From Pseudomonas alkylphenolica (lineage in GTDB: Bacteria; Pseudomonadota; Gammaproteobacteria; Pseudomonadales; Pseudomonadaceae): a stretch of DNA of 64,000 nt. The position numbers and the translations under genes are program-made. Shown in pieces: positions 27,276 to 34,601 of the stretch (its first letter is position 1; each line of letters opens with the position of its first letter). The stretch covers positions 20,738 through 84,737 of the forward strand of contig NZ_JADUCM010000024.1 of the NCBI RefSeq assembly GCF_016009175.1. The letters run 5' to 3'. The notes below the pieces were generated by a model. The model worked only from the letters and a program-made list of their open reading frames with translations. It was not told where the DNA came from and did not search any database.

Positions 27276-28820
27276 ATGAAACCCTCGATGGCACTCAAGC
27301 CTCTGGTTTTCGCAATTGCTGCGGTCATGGCTGTTGCTGTACAAGCGGATCAAAACGACAAGCGTGGCAACGGCCACCACCACAACAATAACAACCACAC
27401 TCCACCGGCAAAAATGGTCCCGATCAACGCGACCGCCAATGCCAACGACAGGCAAAGCAGCACCAACAACAAAATCGTCAACCAAGGTACTGAAAACTCG
27501 GCTGAGATGAGTTCTTCCGCCTCGGGCACCAGCGGCAACGTTGGCGTCAACGTGGCAGCAGGCGCAGGCAACCAACAAGACAACGCGGCGGCCATTGCCA
27601 ACGCGTCCTCTGACAACAGTGCCATCGACAACAGTTTTGTCTTTGGCACTTCCGAAGCCACCTCACGCGTGACCCAAACCAGCAACAACAACAAGGTCTA
27701 CAACTACGGCAGCACCAACTCGGCAGTCATGAGCGCGTCGGGTAGCGAAGGCAGCGGCAACATGGGCATCAACATTGCTGGTGGCGATCTGAACCAGCAG
27801 AAAAACACCATGGCAATCGCCAACACCAATGCACCGCTCGGCAACGCCACGGCTACCGCTTCGGCTAACCAAAGCGGCCCTGGCCTGGTTGTAGAAAACA
27901 ACGCCGACCGGACCTACCGTGTCGATACGCTGACCTTCACCACCAGCTCCAGCGGCTCGTTCTCCCGCGATGGGACCTTCGATGCCAGCGTAGACAAGAG
28001 CTCGTCGTCGAGCTCGAGCGAAAACGGCTCGTGGAACACTGCCTCCAACGGCTCCAACAGCTGGAGTGCCAATGGCTCCAACAGCTCGTCGGCCAGCGGT
28101 TCCAACAGCTCGTCGGCAAGCGGGTCCAACAACTCGTCGTCCAGCGGTTCGCTCACTGCGAGTGCCAACGGCACCAACAGCTCCTCGTCCAGCGGCACTA
28201 ACAGCAGCGATCATAGCTCTTCGTCGAGCTCTACCCTCACCGCTTCGCTTGATGCCGCTGCCGGGGCCAGCGTGACCAATACCCGTGACAACAACGGCAA
28301 CGTCAATACGCGCACCCAAAGCATCGATGCTTCGGCAAACGCCAACCTCAATGCATCGCTGGAAACCTCGCACGAAGGCTCGTCGAACTCGTCGTTCGAC
28401 AGGACCCGTGACTCGTCGTTTGATCGCTCGCTGGACGTGTCGTATGACAAGTCTCGCGAATCGTCCTATGACAAAACTCGCGAGTCTTCCTACGACCGGT
28501 CGCGCGAATCGTCGTTCGACAAGTCGCTAGAGTCCTCGTTCGACAAGTCGGCCTCGGCCTCGTATGACAAAGCCAAAGAAGCGTCTTCGGAGTCTTCGGA
28601 CAGCATCTCGAAGAGCTACAGCGAAGCTAACTCGTACGACCTGAGCAACACCATCTCGTTCCAGGTGTTGACCCCTACCGGCTGGGCTAACCCTGTAACC
28701 AACACTGCAACCCTGAGCGGTTCGGTGAATGGTGGCAGCGGCAACCTCGGCGTCAACGTGGCTGCCGGTGTCGGCAACCAACAAAGCAACTCGCTGGCCA
28801 TCTCCAACCAATCGTTCTGA
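27276..28820 (+). CDS. fapC: FapC, major functional amyloid subunit
   Basis: This 514-residue protein has a signal peptide ending near residue 24 (VQA-DQ), a short His/Asn patch (31-41) and three amyloid repeats (about 60-110, 131-182 and 465-514). Each repeat carries a GN(V/M/L)G(V/I)N(V/I)A core followed by NQQ. The linker between repeats 2 and 3 (about 220-450) is very long and Ser-rich. It includes GSNSSSAS-type units and eight octapeptides (372-435). No cysteine is present. FapC forms the bulk of the extracellular fibre in Pseudomonas biofilms. GGAGA precedes the ATG, and a strong terminator follows the gene. Confidence 0.92.
   Translation: MKPSMALKPLVFAIAAVMAVAVQADQNDKRGNGHHHNNNNHTPPAKMVPINATANANDRQSSTNNKIVNQGTENSAEMSSSASGTSGNVGVNVAAGAGNQQDNAAAIANASSDNSAIDNSFVFGTSEATSRVTQTSNNNKVYNYGSTNSAVMSASGSEGSGNMGINIAGGDLNQQKNTMAIANTNAPLGNATATASANQSGPGLVVENNADRTYRVDTLTFTTSSSGSFSRDGTFDASVDKSSSSSSSENGSWNTASNGSNSWSANGSNSSSASGSNSSSASGSNNSSSSGSLTASANGTNSSSSSGTNSSDHSSSSSSTLTASLDAAAGASVTNTRDNNGNVNTRTQSIDASANANLNASLETSHEGSSNSSFDRTRDSSFDRSLDVSYDKSRESSYDKTRESSYDRSRESSFDKSLESSFDKSASASYDKAKEASSESSDSISKSYSEANSYDLSNTISFQVLTPTGWANPVTNTATLSGSVNGGSGNLGVNVAAGVGNQQSNSLAISNQSF
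28389..28580 (+). repeat. Eight tandem 24-bp units in the fapC linker
   Basis: Eight consecutive 24-bp units encode the octad S-S-(F/Y)-D-(K/R)-(S/T)-(R/L)-(E/D) (residues 372-435), degrading slightly at the end. Codons such as TCG-TCG are reused between units, so the DNA itself is repetitive. Copy number could change by slippage or recombination without breaking the frame. Confidence 0.85.
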
Positions 28821-28834
28821 TTGTTTTGGCCTGG

Positions 28835-28857
28835 AGGCCCCCTTCGGGGGGCCTTTT
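28835..28857 (+). terminator. UUCG-loop terminator between fapC and fapD
   Basis: AGGCCCCC-TTCG-GGGGGCCT followed by a T-run forms an 8-bp GC stem with an ultra-stable UUCG tetraloop, 14 bases after the fapC stop. It would end most transcripts after the structural genes and let a fraction read through into fapDEF. Confidence 0.88.
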
Positions 28858-28884
28858 CTCAACAGAACCAGAAGGCAGCTGAAC

Positions 28885-29565
28885 ATGCGCATTATCGCCT
28901 TGGCGTTGTTGCTCTGCGTGACCAGTCTGAGCGAAGCAGCACAAATGCCCCTTTCCGTTCTGCCGGGTGGCGCGGTGGTGTTCAAACCCATCCAGAGCGT
29001 GCGCGAGCGCAAATTTGCCGACCTGGTGCAACAAAAAACCGACTTCAGTTGTGGCGCCGCTGCGCTGGCAACCATCTTGCGTCAGGCCTATTGGCTGGAC
29101 GTGAATGAAGAACAGATTATCGAAGGCATGCTGGCGCACGCCGATCAGGACCTGGTCCGCGTTCAGGGCTTCTCCATGCTCGACATGAAAAAGTACGTGG
29201 AAAGCCTCGGCATGCGTGCCCGCGGTTACCGGGTAGCCCCGGAAACCCTGCAAAGCGTGCGGATTCCGGTGGTGGTCCTGATGGACATCCGCGGCTACAA
29301 GCACTTTGTGGTGATGCAAAAGGTCGACAAAGGCTGGGTGTATATCGGTGATCCGGTGCTTGGTCACAAGCGCTACACCGTCGATGACTTCGTAAAAGGC
29401 TGGAACGGCATCATCTTTGCCATCATCGGTCAGGGTTACGACAAGACCAATGCCTTGCTCGACCCACCGCTGCCGCTGACCGCCAAGAACCGGATTAACA
29501 ACTTCACCCCGGTTCAAGACGCAGAGTTGATGGATTTCGGCTTTATTCAAAGCGACTTCTTCTAA
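28885..29565 (+). CDS. fapD: FapD, C39-family peptidase-like protein
   Basis: This 226-residue secreted protein has a signal peptide ending near residue 19 and a C39 papain-like domain. Cys56 (FSCGAAAL), His141 (GYKHFVV) and Asp157 (GDPVLG) form a complete-looking triad. FapD is essential for Fap fibre export in other pseudomonads and is thought to act in the periplasm on Fap proteins; its exact substrate is not settled. ATG 28885 lies just past the fapC terminator. Confidence 0.88.
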   Translation: MRIIALALLLCVTSLSEAAQMPLSVLPGGAVVFKPIQSVRERKFADLVQQKTDFSCGAAALATILRQAYWLDVNEEQIIEGMLAHADQDLVRVQGFSMLDMKKYVESLGMRARGYRVAPETLQSVRIPVVVLMDIRGYKHFVVMQKVDKGWVYIGDPVLGHKRYTVDDFVKGWNGIIFAIIGQGYDKTNALLDPPLPLTAKNRINNFTPVQDAELMDFGFIQSDFF

Positions 29566-29598
29566 TGACAAGGGAGCACGACGCTCCGGGAGCATCCA

Positions 29599-30357
29599 AT
29601 GAAGACTCCACTCTGGCTGGCCGTGGTCTGCATGGCCGCCAGCCTGCCGACCCAGGCACAGTCGTTCAAACCCATCGAACTGAAAGACCAGGAGCTGGCG
29701 AACCTGCGCGGCCGCTATGTGTTGCCCGGACGCATCGTCAGCTTCGGTATTGTCATGACCAGTACCTGGCAGAACGCTAATGGCGAAGTAATCGGCGCCA
29801 CATCCTCGATGCAGATCCAGCAATCGACCATCAAGCCGCAGTTCTATGTGTCGATGATCAACGAAAAAGGCAATGGCGCGGCAAGCACACAAAACAACAG
29901 CACAGGCGCCGTAACCGGCACCGTTACCGGCGGCAGCGGCCTCAACACCACCGAGGGCGTCACCCAGGTGGTGCGAGCTGCCGGCGATAACAACACGGCC
30001 TACAACAACGTTGATATCAACGTCAGCAAAGCCAACCAGGCACCCGCCGTGCAACAGCAAGGCGAAGCACTGGCCGCAGGCTCCACCCTGGTGGGTGCCA
30101 ACGGCGCAGGCTCGCTGAGTGTTTCCTCAACCGGTACCGGTGTGCAGCTCAACATTGTCGCCAACAACAACCAGGGCAGCACCGTGCAACGCCTGGCCCA
30201 GGGCGGGCTGATGCAGAACACGACATTGCTTGGCGGTGGCAACCGAGTGAACAACCTGACCTCCCTCAACGTCGTGCTGCGTGACAACGTGCCGACAGCC
30301 GGGTCGCTGAACAGCAACCTGGACCAGCTTAAAGGTCTTCGCACTCTCGGATACTGA
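29599..30357 (+). CDS. fapE: FapE, amyloid-associated secreted protein
   Basis: This 252-residue protein has a signal peptide (cleavage near residue 20, TQA-QS) and a mature part rich in Asn, Gly, Thr and Val. It has repeat-like stretches (ANQAPAVQQQGEALAAG, NIVANNNQGSTVQRL) resembling a weak Fap repeat. FapE is found at low level in Fap fibres and is needed for their export. GGGAG precedes the ATG. It follows fapD by 33 bases and precedes fapF by 46. Confidence 0.85.
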   Translation: MKTPLWLAVVCMAASLPTQAQSFKPIELKDQELANLRGRYVLPGRIVSFGIVMTSTWQNANGEVIGATSSMQIQQSTIKPQFYVSMINEKGNGAASTQNNSTGAVTGTVTGGSGLNTTEGVTQVVRAAGDNNTAYNNVDINVSKANQAPAVQQQGEALAAGSTLVGANGAGSLSVSSTGTGVQLNIVANNNQGSTVQRLAQGGLMQNTTLLGGGNRVNNLTSLNVVLRDNVPTAGSLNSNLDQLKGLRTLGY

Positions 30358-30403
30358 TCTACGCTCAGTCTCATCAATTGCAGTCAGAAGGGACGGCTAA
30401 CCC

Positions 30404-31684
30404 ATGCAACGATCGTTGACGCTCAGGGCTATTGTCTGTTTGAGCACCCTGACTCCAGCCACATTGCTTTACGCAGCGCCAGACCCTCAGGTCGAAGCAC
30501 TAAAAAAAGAACTCATGGAGCTGAAACAGCGGTACGAAGCACAACAGAACGCGTTGATGGTCCTCGAACAGCGCGTTCGCCAAGTCGAAGAAGCACCGGC
30601 AACCCCGGTCCCCAAACGCCTGACCAAATCCCCCGCGGAAACCACCCGGGGTGGCCAGACGGTTGCCGCCGGCGCACCAGGGACCACAAGCAGTTCCTAC
30701 GGACAGTCGCTCAAAGACGACTCGGAGCCGGCGCAGAGCGTTTCCAACCTGTATGACGAAGCCAGCGGCTTCTTCGGTGGCGGCAAGTTCAGCGTCGAAA
30801 CCGGCCTTACCTATACCCATTACGATACCCGTGCCCTGGTACTCAACGGTTTCCTGGCGCTGGACTCGATTTTCCTCGGCAATATCAACCTGGACCGGAT
30901 CAAGGCCGATAACTGGACCCTGGACCTGACCGCCCGCTATAACGTCGCCCAGCGTTGGCAATTCGACATTAACGTTCCGGTGGTCTACCGCGAGTCGACC
31001 TATTCGTCCGGCGGTGCCGGCGGCGCCGGCCCGGTCACCTCCGATGCGACCGTGACCCGCGACCCGACCATCGGCGATATCAACGTCGGCGTTGCCTACA
31101 AATTCATCGATGAGTCGGAAAACTGGCCTGATGCGGTCGCCACCCTGCGCGTCAAGGCGCCAACCGGTGATGATCCCTACGGCATCAAACTGGTCAACGA
31201 CCCCAGCAACGACAACCTGTCGGTACCTCAAGACCTGCCGACCGGTAATGGTGTCTGGGCGATCACGCCCGGTCTCTCGCTGGTCAAGACCTTCGACCCG
31301 GCCGTCCTGTTCGGCAGCCTGTCGTACACCTACAACATGCAGGATTCGTTCAGCGACATCAGCCCCACGATCAACACCAAAGTGCCAGGTGACGTGAAAC
31401 TTGGCGATTCCTGGCAGATCGGTGCGGGTATTGCCTTTGCCCTGAACGAGAAGATGAGTATGTCGTTTTCGTTCTCAGACCAGTTTGCCCGCAAAAGCAA
31501 GATCAAGCCCGATGGTGGCGACTGGCAGTCGGTACCCAGCAGCGACTACAACGCCGCCAACTTCAACATCGGCATGACCCTGGCCGCCACCGACAGCCTG
31601 ACCATCGTGCCAAACCTGGCCATCGGCCTGACCGACGATTCGCCGGACTTCTCTTTCAGCTTGAAGTTTCCGTATTACTTCTAA
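30404..31684 (+). CDS. fapF: FapF, outer-membrane amyloid export porin
   Basis: This 426-residue protein has a signal peptide (about 1-25), an N-terminal coiled coil (VEALKKELMELKQRYEAQQ onward, about 28-62), a flexible linker, and a beta-barrel domain from about residue 120 that ends in aromatic FPYYF, as outer-membrane proteins do. FapF is known as a trimeric pore that secretes FapB and FapC, with the helical part gating the barrel. It is the last gene of the fap operon and is followed by a terminator. Confidence 0.9.
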   Translation: MQRSLTLRAIVCLSTLTPATLLYAAPDPQVEALKKELMELKQRYEAQQNALMVLEQRVRQVEEAPATPVPKRLTKSPAETTRGGQTVAAGAPGTTSSSYGQSLKDDSEPAQSVSNLYDEASGFFGGGKFSVETGLTYTHYDTRALVLNGFLALDSIFLGNINLDRIKADNWTLDLTARYNVAQRWQFDINVPVVYRESTYSSGGAGGAGPVTSDATVTRDPTIGDINVGVAYKFIDESENWPDAVATLRVKAPTGDDPYGIKLVNDPSNDNLSVPQDLPTGNGVWAITPGLSLVKTFDPAVLFGSLSYTYNMQDSFSDISPTINTKVPGDVKLGDSWQIGAGIAFALNEKMSMSFSFSDQFARKSKIKPDGGDWQSVPSSDYNAANFNIGMTLAATDSLTIVPNLAIGLTDDSPDFSFSLKFPYYF

Positions 31685-31693
31685 CGCTGACGC

Positions 31694-31729
31694 CCATGAA
31701 AAAGCCCGCTTCTGCGGGCTTGTTCATGG
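31694..31729 (+). terminator. Terminator of the fap operon
   Basis: AAGCCCGC-TTCT-GCGGGCTT lies inside a wider CCATGAA / TTCATGG dyad, starting 10 bases after the fapF stop. It is GC-rich, with short A and T stretches on both sides, so it may work in both directions. Confidence 0.8.
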
Positions 31730-31761
31730 TTCTTCACGGAATCGCGGGGGGACTGTGATTC

Positions 31762-31815
31762 TTGGGTTGGGTTGGGTTGGGTTGGGTTGGGTTGGGTTGG
31801 GTTGGGTTGGGTTGG
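31762..31815. repeat. TTGGG pentanucleotide array (about 11 copies)
   Basis: This is 54 bases of uninterrupted TTGGG units on the plus strand, between the fap terminator and the stop of the convergent sigma-54 activator. Ten GGG tracts spaced by TT make it a strong candidate for G-quadruplex formation. The frame that reads through it (WVGLG repeats) is antisense to the activator and not a gene. Confidence 0.95.
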
Positions 31816-31875
31816 CGAGCTTATCCATTTGATGTGGCGACGCTCACAGCCTCAGCCTATCAAACAACCAAACGT

Positions 31876-33201
31876 TCACCGTATCTGATGCTTGTGCAAC
31901 AACCGGTAGAACGTGGGCCGGGAAATACCCAGCACCTTGGCGGCAATGCTCAAATTGTCACTGTGCCGGTTGAGCACATCACACAACGCCTGGCGCTCGG
32001 CCAGGTGCTTGTAGTTTTCAAGCGTTCCCATGCTGGGCACAAATGCATTCTGACTGTGCAACCCCAGGTCCTGCGCCTCGATCTGCCGGCCTTCGGCCAA
32101 CACCAGGCCCCGCCTCACGCGGTTGGCCAGTTCGCGCACATTGCCCGGCCAGTCATGTTTGCCCATCGCCATCAACGCGTCTTCGCTGAAACTGCGAGGG
32201 CGCCGTCCGGTTTCCAGGCTGTAGAAATGAGCAAAGTGATTCGCCAGCATCGACAGATCGCCATGCCGGTCACGCAACGGTGCAGTAACCACCTGCAAGA
32301 CATTCAGCCGGTAATACAGGTCCTCGCGAAAGCGGCCACGGGCAATGGCCTGCTCCAGGTCGACGTGGGTTGCAGCCAGTACCCGCACATCAACATCAAT
32401 CGGCTGGCTGCCGCCCACCCGTTCGATGTGTTTTTCCTGAAGGAAACGCAGCAGGTTGGCTTGCAGCTCCAGCGGCAGGTCACCAATTTCATCGAGAAAC
32501 AACGTGCCACCGTTGGCCGCCTCGATACGGCCGATCTTGCGTTGGTGGGCACCGGTAAAAGCGCCTTTTTCGTGGCCGAACAGCTCGGACTGGATCAGGT
32601 GCTCCGGCATTGCGCCGCAATTGATCGCCACAAAGGGTTTGTCCCGTCGCTGTGACTGGCGGTGCAGGGTCCGCGCCACCAGCTCCTTGCCCGTCCCGCT
32701 TTCGCCGCGGATCAGCACCGGCGACTCGGTCGGCGCAAGCTTGCTGAGCCATTTGCGCAGCTCGCGAACAGGGCGGCTGTCACCCAGCAGCTCATGATCG
32801 GCCTCATCGACGTGCACGGTACCCTTGCCACGCAGGCGCGCCATGCCGAATGCGCGCCCGATGGTGACCTGCACCCGCGACACGTCAAATGGCAGGGTGT
32901 GGAAATCAAAGAACCATTCACAGACGAAGTCGCCAACGTTCTGCATGCGCAGTTCGTCGGCGCCGAGTACGGCGATCCACTCGGTTTTGCTGCGTTTGAT
33001 CAGGTCTTTGACCGCATCCGGATGCTTGAGGTGTGACGCCTGCAGGCGCAGCAAGCCGACATCACAGGGATGCTCCAGGGCAGAGGCCAATGTACAGCTG
33101 TGAACATCCCAGCCGACATTGCGCAGGCCCGGTAATAAACGATGACAATCATCGCAAGGATCGACGATCAGCAGGCGGCGGTTGGATGCAGGCTCAAGCA
33201 T
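31876..33201 (-). CDS. VpsR-like sigma-54 transcriptional activator
   Basis: This 441-residue protein has an atypical receiver-like N-terminal domain (about 8-115), a AAA+ sigma-54 domain with Walker A GESGTGKE (166-173) and GAFTGA (213-218), and a C-terminal Fis-type helix-turn-helix (AAKVLGISRPTFYRLL). The N-terminal domain resembles VpsR, a cyclic-di-GMP-responsive biofilm regulator of Vibrio. AAGGAAAGG precedes the ATG. It is convergent with the fap operon, which has a sigma-54-type promoter, so it is the prime candidate for the fap activator. That link is inferred from position and biology. Confidence 0.86.
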   Translation of the reverse strand: MLEPASNRRLLIVDPCDDCHRLLPGLRNVGWDVHSCTLASALEHPCDVGLLRLQASHLKHPDAVKDLIKRSKTEWIAVLGADELRMQNVGDFVCEWFFDFHTLPFDVSRVQVTIGRAFGMARLRGKGTVHVDEADHELLGDSRPVRELRKWLSKLAPTESPVLIRGESGTGKELVARTLHRQSQRRDKPFVAINCGAMPEHLIQSELFGHEKGAFTGAHQRKIGRIEAANGGTLFLDEIGDLPLELQANLLRFLQEKHIERVGGSQPIDVDVRVLAATHVDLEQAIARGRFREDLYYRLNVLQVVTAPLRDRHGDLSMLANHFAHFYSLETGRRPRSFSEDALMAMGKHDWPGNVRELANRVRRGLVLAEGRQIEAQDLGLHSQNAFVPSMGTLENYKHLAERQALCDVLNRHSDNLSIAAKVLGISRPTFYRLLHKHQIR

Positions 33202-33509
33202 GACCTTTCCTTGGCGCCAATTGATGGATTTTTAATAGAAACAGCAAGTTGGCGGACCCGTTTGTAACAGTAGCAACGATGCGTCAAACGCCCAGTACCG
33301 TCTGTCAGTAAAGCAATGACATGCGATAGCAGCCGGGAATCTTTTTTAACTTTCAGCGTCACAGCCGCCAAGTGTTACAACTTTTTGCGACATGTGAAAA
33401 AAGTTTCGTTTTGTTGTGACTTACCCCGGTGCTGCGTGCATCAGTACAAGTAACCCACCGCCAACGCGGTTGTTAATTATCTTGTTTGGCCCACAGAGAG
33501 ACCGAACCC
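33202..33509. other. Divergent intergenic region upstream of the VpsR-like activator
   Basis: This 308-bp region holds the promoters of the activator (-) and of the small gene at 33510 (+). It is clearly more AT-rich than its surroundings. It contains TGTAACA (33263-33269) and TGTTACA (33373-33379), the same box that occurs upstream of the fap promoter (25976-25982). No sigma-54-type promoter and no further gene were seen. Confidence 0.5.
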
Positions 33510-33776
33510 ATGAACGCCCCGCTCCGTGTCAACGAAGCACTGCTGATTGCCGACCACGCCTTCGAACCGTTCCAGTGTGTTGCCTGGGACTCGCCGAACG
33601 GCACGGGTGAACTAAGCCTGACAGTGATCGACCGGACCAGCACGCGCATTGGCAGCAAGCAAGTGCCAAGCAGCACCTACTCCGATCCTGCGCAACTGGC
33701 CAGCCTGATTGAAGAAATGCGTGCCGAATTGAAAAAACAAGGGTGCGCTCTGCAACCCTGGTCGATGCCAGCATAA
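33510..33776 (+). CDS. Small conserved-looking protein of unknown function
   Basis: This 88-residue soluble protein has no signal peptide. It is predicted to have an N-terminal beta-rich half (ELSLTVIDRTSTRIGSKQV) and a C-terminal helix (DPAQLASLIEEMRAELKKQ). I do not recognise its family. The ATG at 33510 has GAGAGACC upstream, a moderate ribosome site; a TTG 24 bases earlier is in frame. It is divergent from the VpsR-like activator and followed by a hairpin, so it is probably a single-gene unit. Confidence 0.6.
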   Translation: MNAPLRVNEALLIADHAFEPFQCVAWDSPNGTGELSLTVIDRTSTRIGSKQVPSSTYSDPAQLASLIEEMRAELKKQGCALQPWSMPA

Positions 33777-33807
33777 AGCGTGGCAGTACTTCAATTGCCA
33801 ATGGTTG

Positions 33808-33826
33808 CGCACCGAGTCACGGTGCG
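33808..33826. terminator. Hairpin between convergent genes
   Basis: CGCACCG-AGTCA-CGGTGCG is a perfect 7-bp stem located 31 bases after the small plus-strand gene and 80 bases beyond the end of chlD. It lacks a clear T-run, so its role as terminator is only likely. Confidence 0.45.
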
Positions 33827-33906
33827 TACCAGGCAATTAAGTTGTTACATTTATATGGCTGCGACACATAGCCGCAGTATTGCCAACAGCATGTTGCGCG
33901 CGCGGC

Positions 33907-34578
33907 TTAATTAATTAAAACCTTGAAACTTTCAATTGAACGGTAGTCGGCCTCCAACTGCTGCGCCAATAACCGTGCACGCCCTAATCGCACCGGCGAA
34001 CACTCCATGTCCACCAGTACACTCGGACACGGCAACGGCAGTAGTGGCTCCCAGGCCTTCAATCGACCATCGGTCAGTACCAGGCAACGTTGCTGTTCAT
34101 CCGGATGACGCCGTTGGCGCGCCAGCAGCCAATGCCGTGCCTGTTCAAGGGCGGCGAGTAGCGGAGTCCCCCCACCTGCCCCGAGGTTTTCAAGCCAGGG
34201 CTGCAAAGCCATTGAGGCTTTCAGGCCATGACGCTGCCAACGTGGTGCATTACCGCTGGCGGTAAGCAAGGTCAGCCGTGCGCGCTGGCGATAAGCGTGA
34301 TCAAAGAAGCTGGCCAACAGGCCCTTGGCCTGGCTCAAGGCCTGATAGCGACGGGTAGACGCCGAGGCATCGACGATCACCAGCCACAGTTCATTGGCGC
34401 TGGCCGTGCGTTGCTGCCAGCACAGGTGACGGCGCTGCGTCGGGCGGCCTTTGAGCAAGGTGGCCGGCCACGCTACCTTGCCCTGCTCGGCCTCGCGGGC
34501 ACGCCCGCGCTGCCCCTGCTTGATCGCGCCTGCCCGAGGCTTGGCATCCGTTGTCTGCGACCGACGGATGCTCAGGGC
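33907..34578 (-). CDS. chlD: ChlD-like von Willebrand A domain, expressed by -1 frameshift from chlI
   Basis: These 223 codons encode a basic, Gln/Arg-rich linker and a VWA domain with the metal-site motif DASAST (LWLVIVDASASTRRY), TPLLAAL and LTDG. The frame is open without a stop from within the chlI 3' end, but has no ATG or GTG. The only candidate start is a TTG at 34458 without a good ribosome site, which would drop the linker. The frame is exactly -1 to chlI at an A-AAA-AAG heptamer. I therefore annotate it as the 3' part of a fused 556-residue ChlID protein. With CobN it would form the cobalt chelatase. Confidence 0.85.
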   Translation of the reverse strand, partial: ALSIRRSQTTDAKPRAGAIKQGQRGRAREAEQGKVAWPATLLKGRPTQRRHLCWQQRTASANELWLVIVDASASTRRYQALSQAKGLLASFFDHAYRQRARLTLLTASGNAPRWQRHGLKASMALQPWLENLGAGGGTPLLAALEQARHWLLARQRRHPDEQQRCLVLTDGRLKAWEPLLPLPCPSVLVDMECSPVRLGRARLLAQQLEADYRSIESFKVLIN

Positions 34579-34601
34579 TTTTTTGCCCAGTTCGGCACCT
34601 C
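34544..34601 (-). promoter_or_regulatory. Programmed -1 ribosomal frameshift signal in chlI/chlD
   Basis: Read on the minus strand, it has four parts. First is a Shine-Dalgarno-like GAGGTG (34601-34596), then 11 bases, then the slippery heptamer A-AAA-AAG in the correct phase (34584-34578). After CCCTGA, which holds the chlI stop, comes an 8-bp stem GCATCCGT / ACGGATGC with a 12-base loop (34571-34544). All parts of a dnaX-type -1 signal are present with standard spacing. Confidence 0.85.

Noticed and set aside
28021..28580. Possible CRISPR array in the repetitive stretch
   Set aside because: The repeats are contiguous, in frame and code for the Ser-rich FapC linker. There are no unique spacers and no cas genes.
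31762..32655. Plus-strand frame beginning with WVGLG repeats
   Set aside because: The repeats come from translating the TTGGG array, and the rest is antisense to the VpsR-like activator.
33907..34458. chlD as an independent gene starting at TTG 34458
   Set aside because: No good ribosome site is present. The frame is open far upstream into chlI and the linker would be lost, so a -1 frameshift explains it better, although a minor TTG start cannot be excluded.
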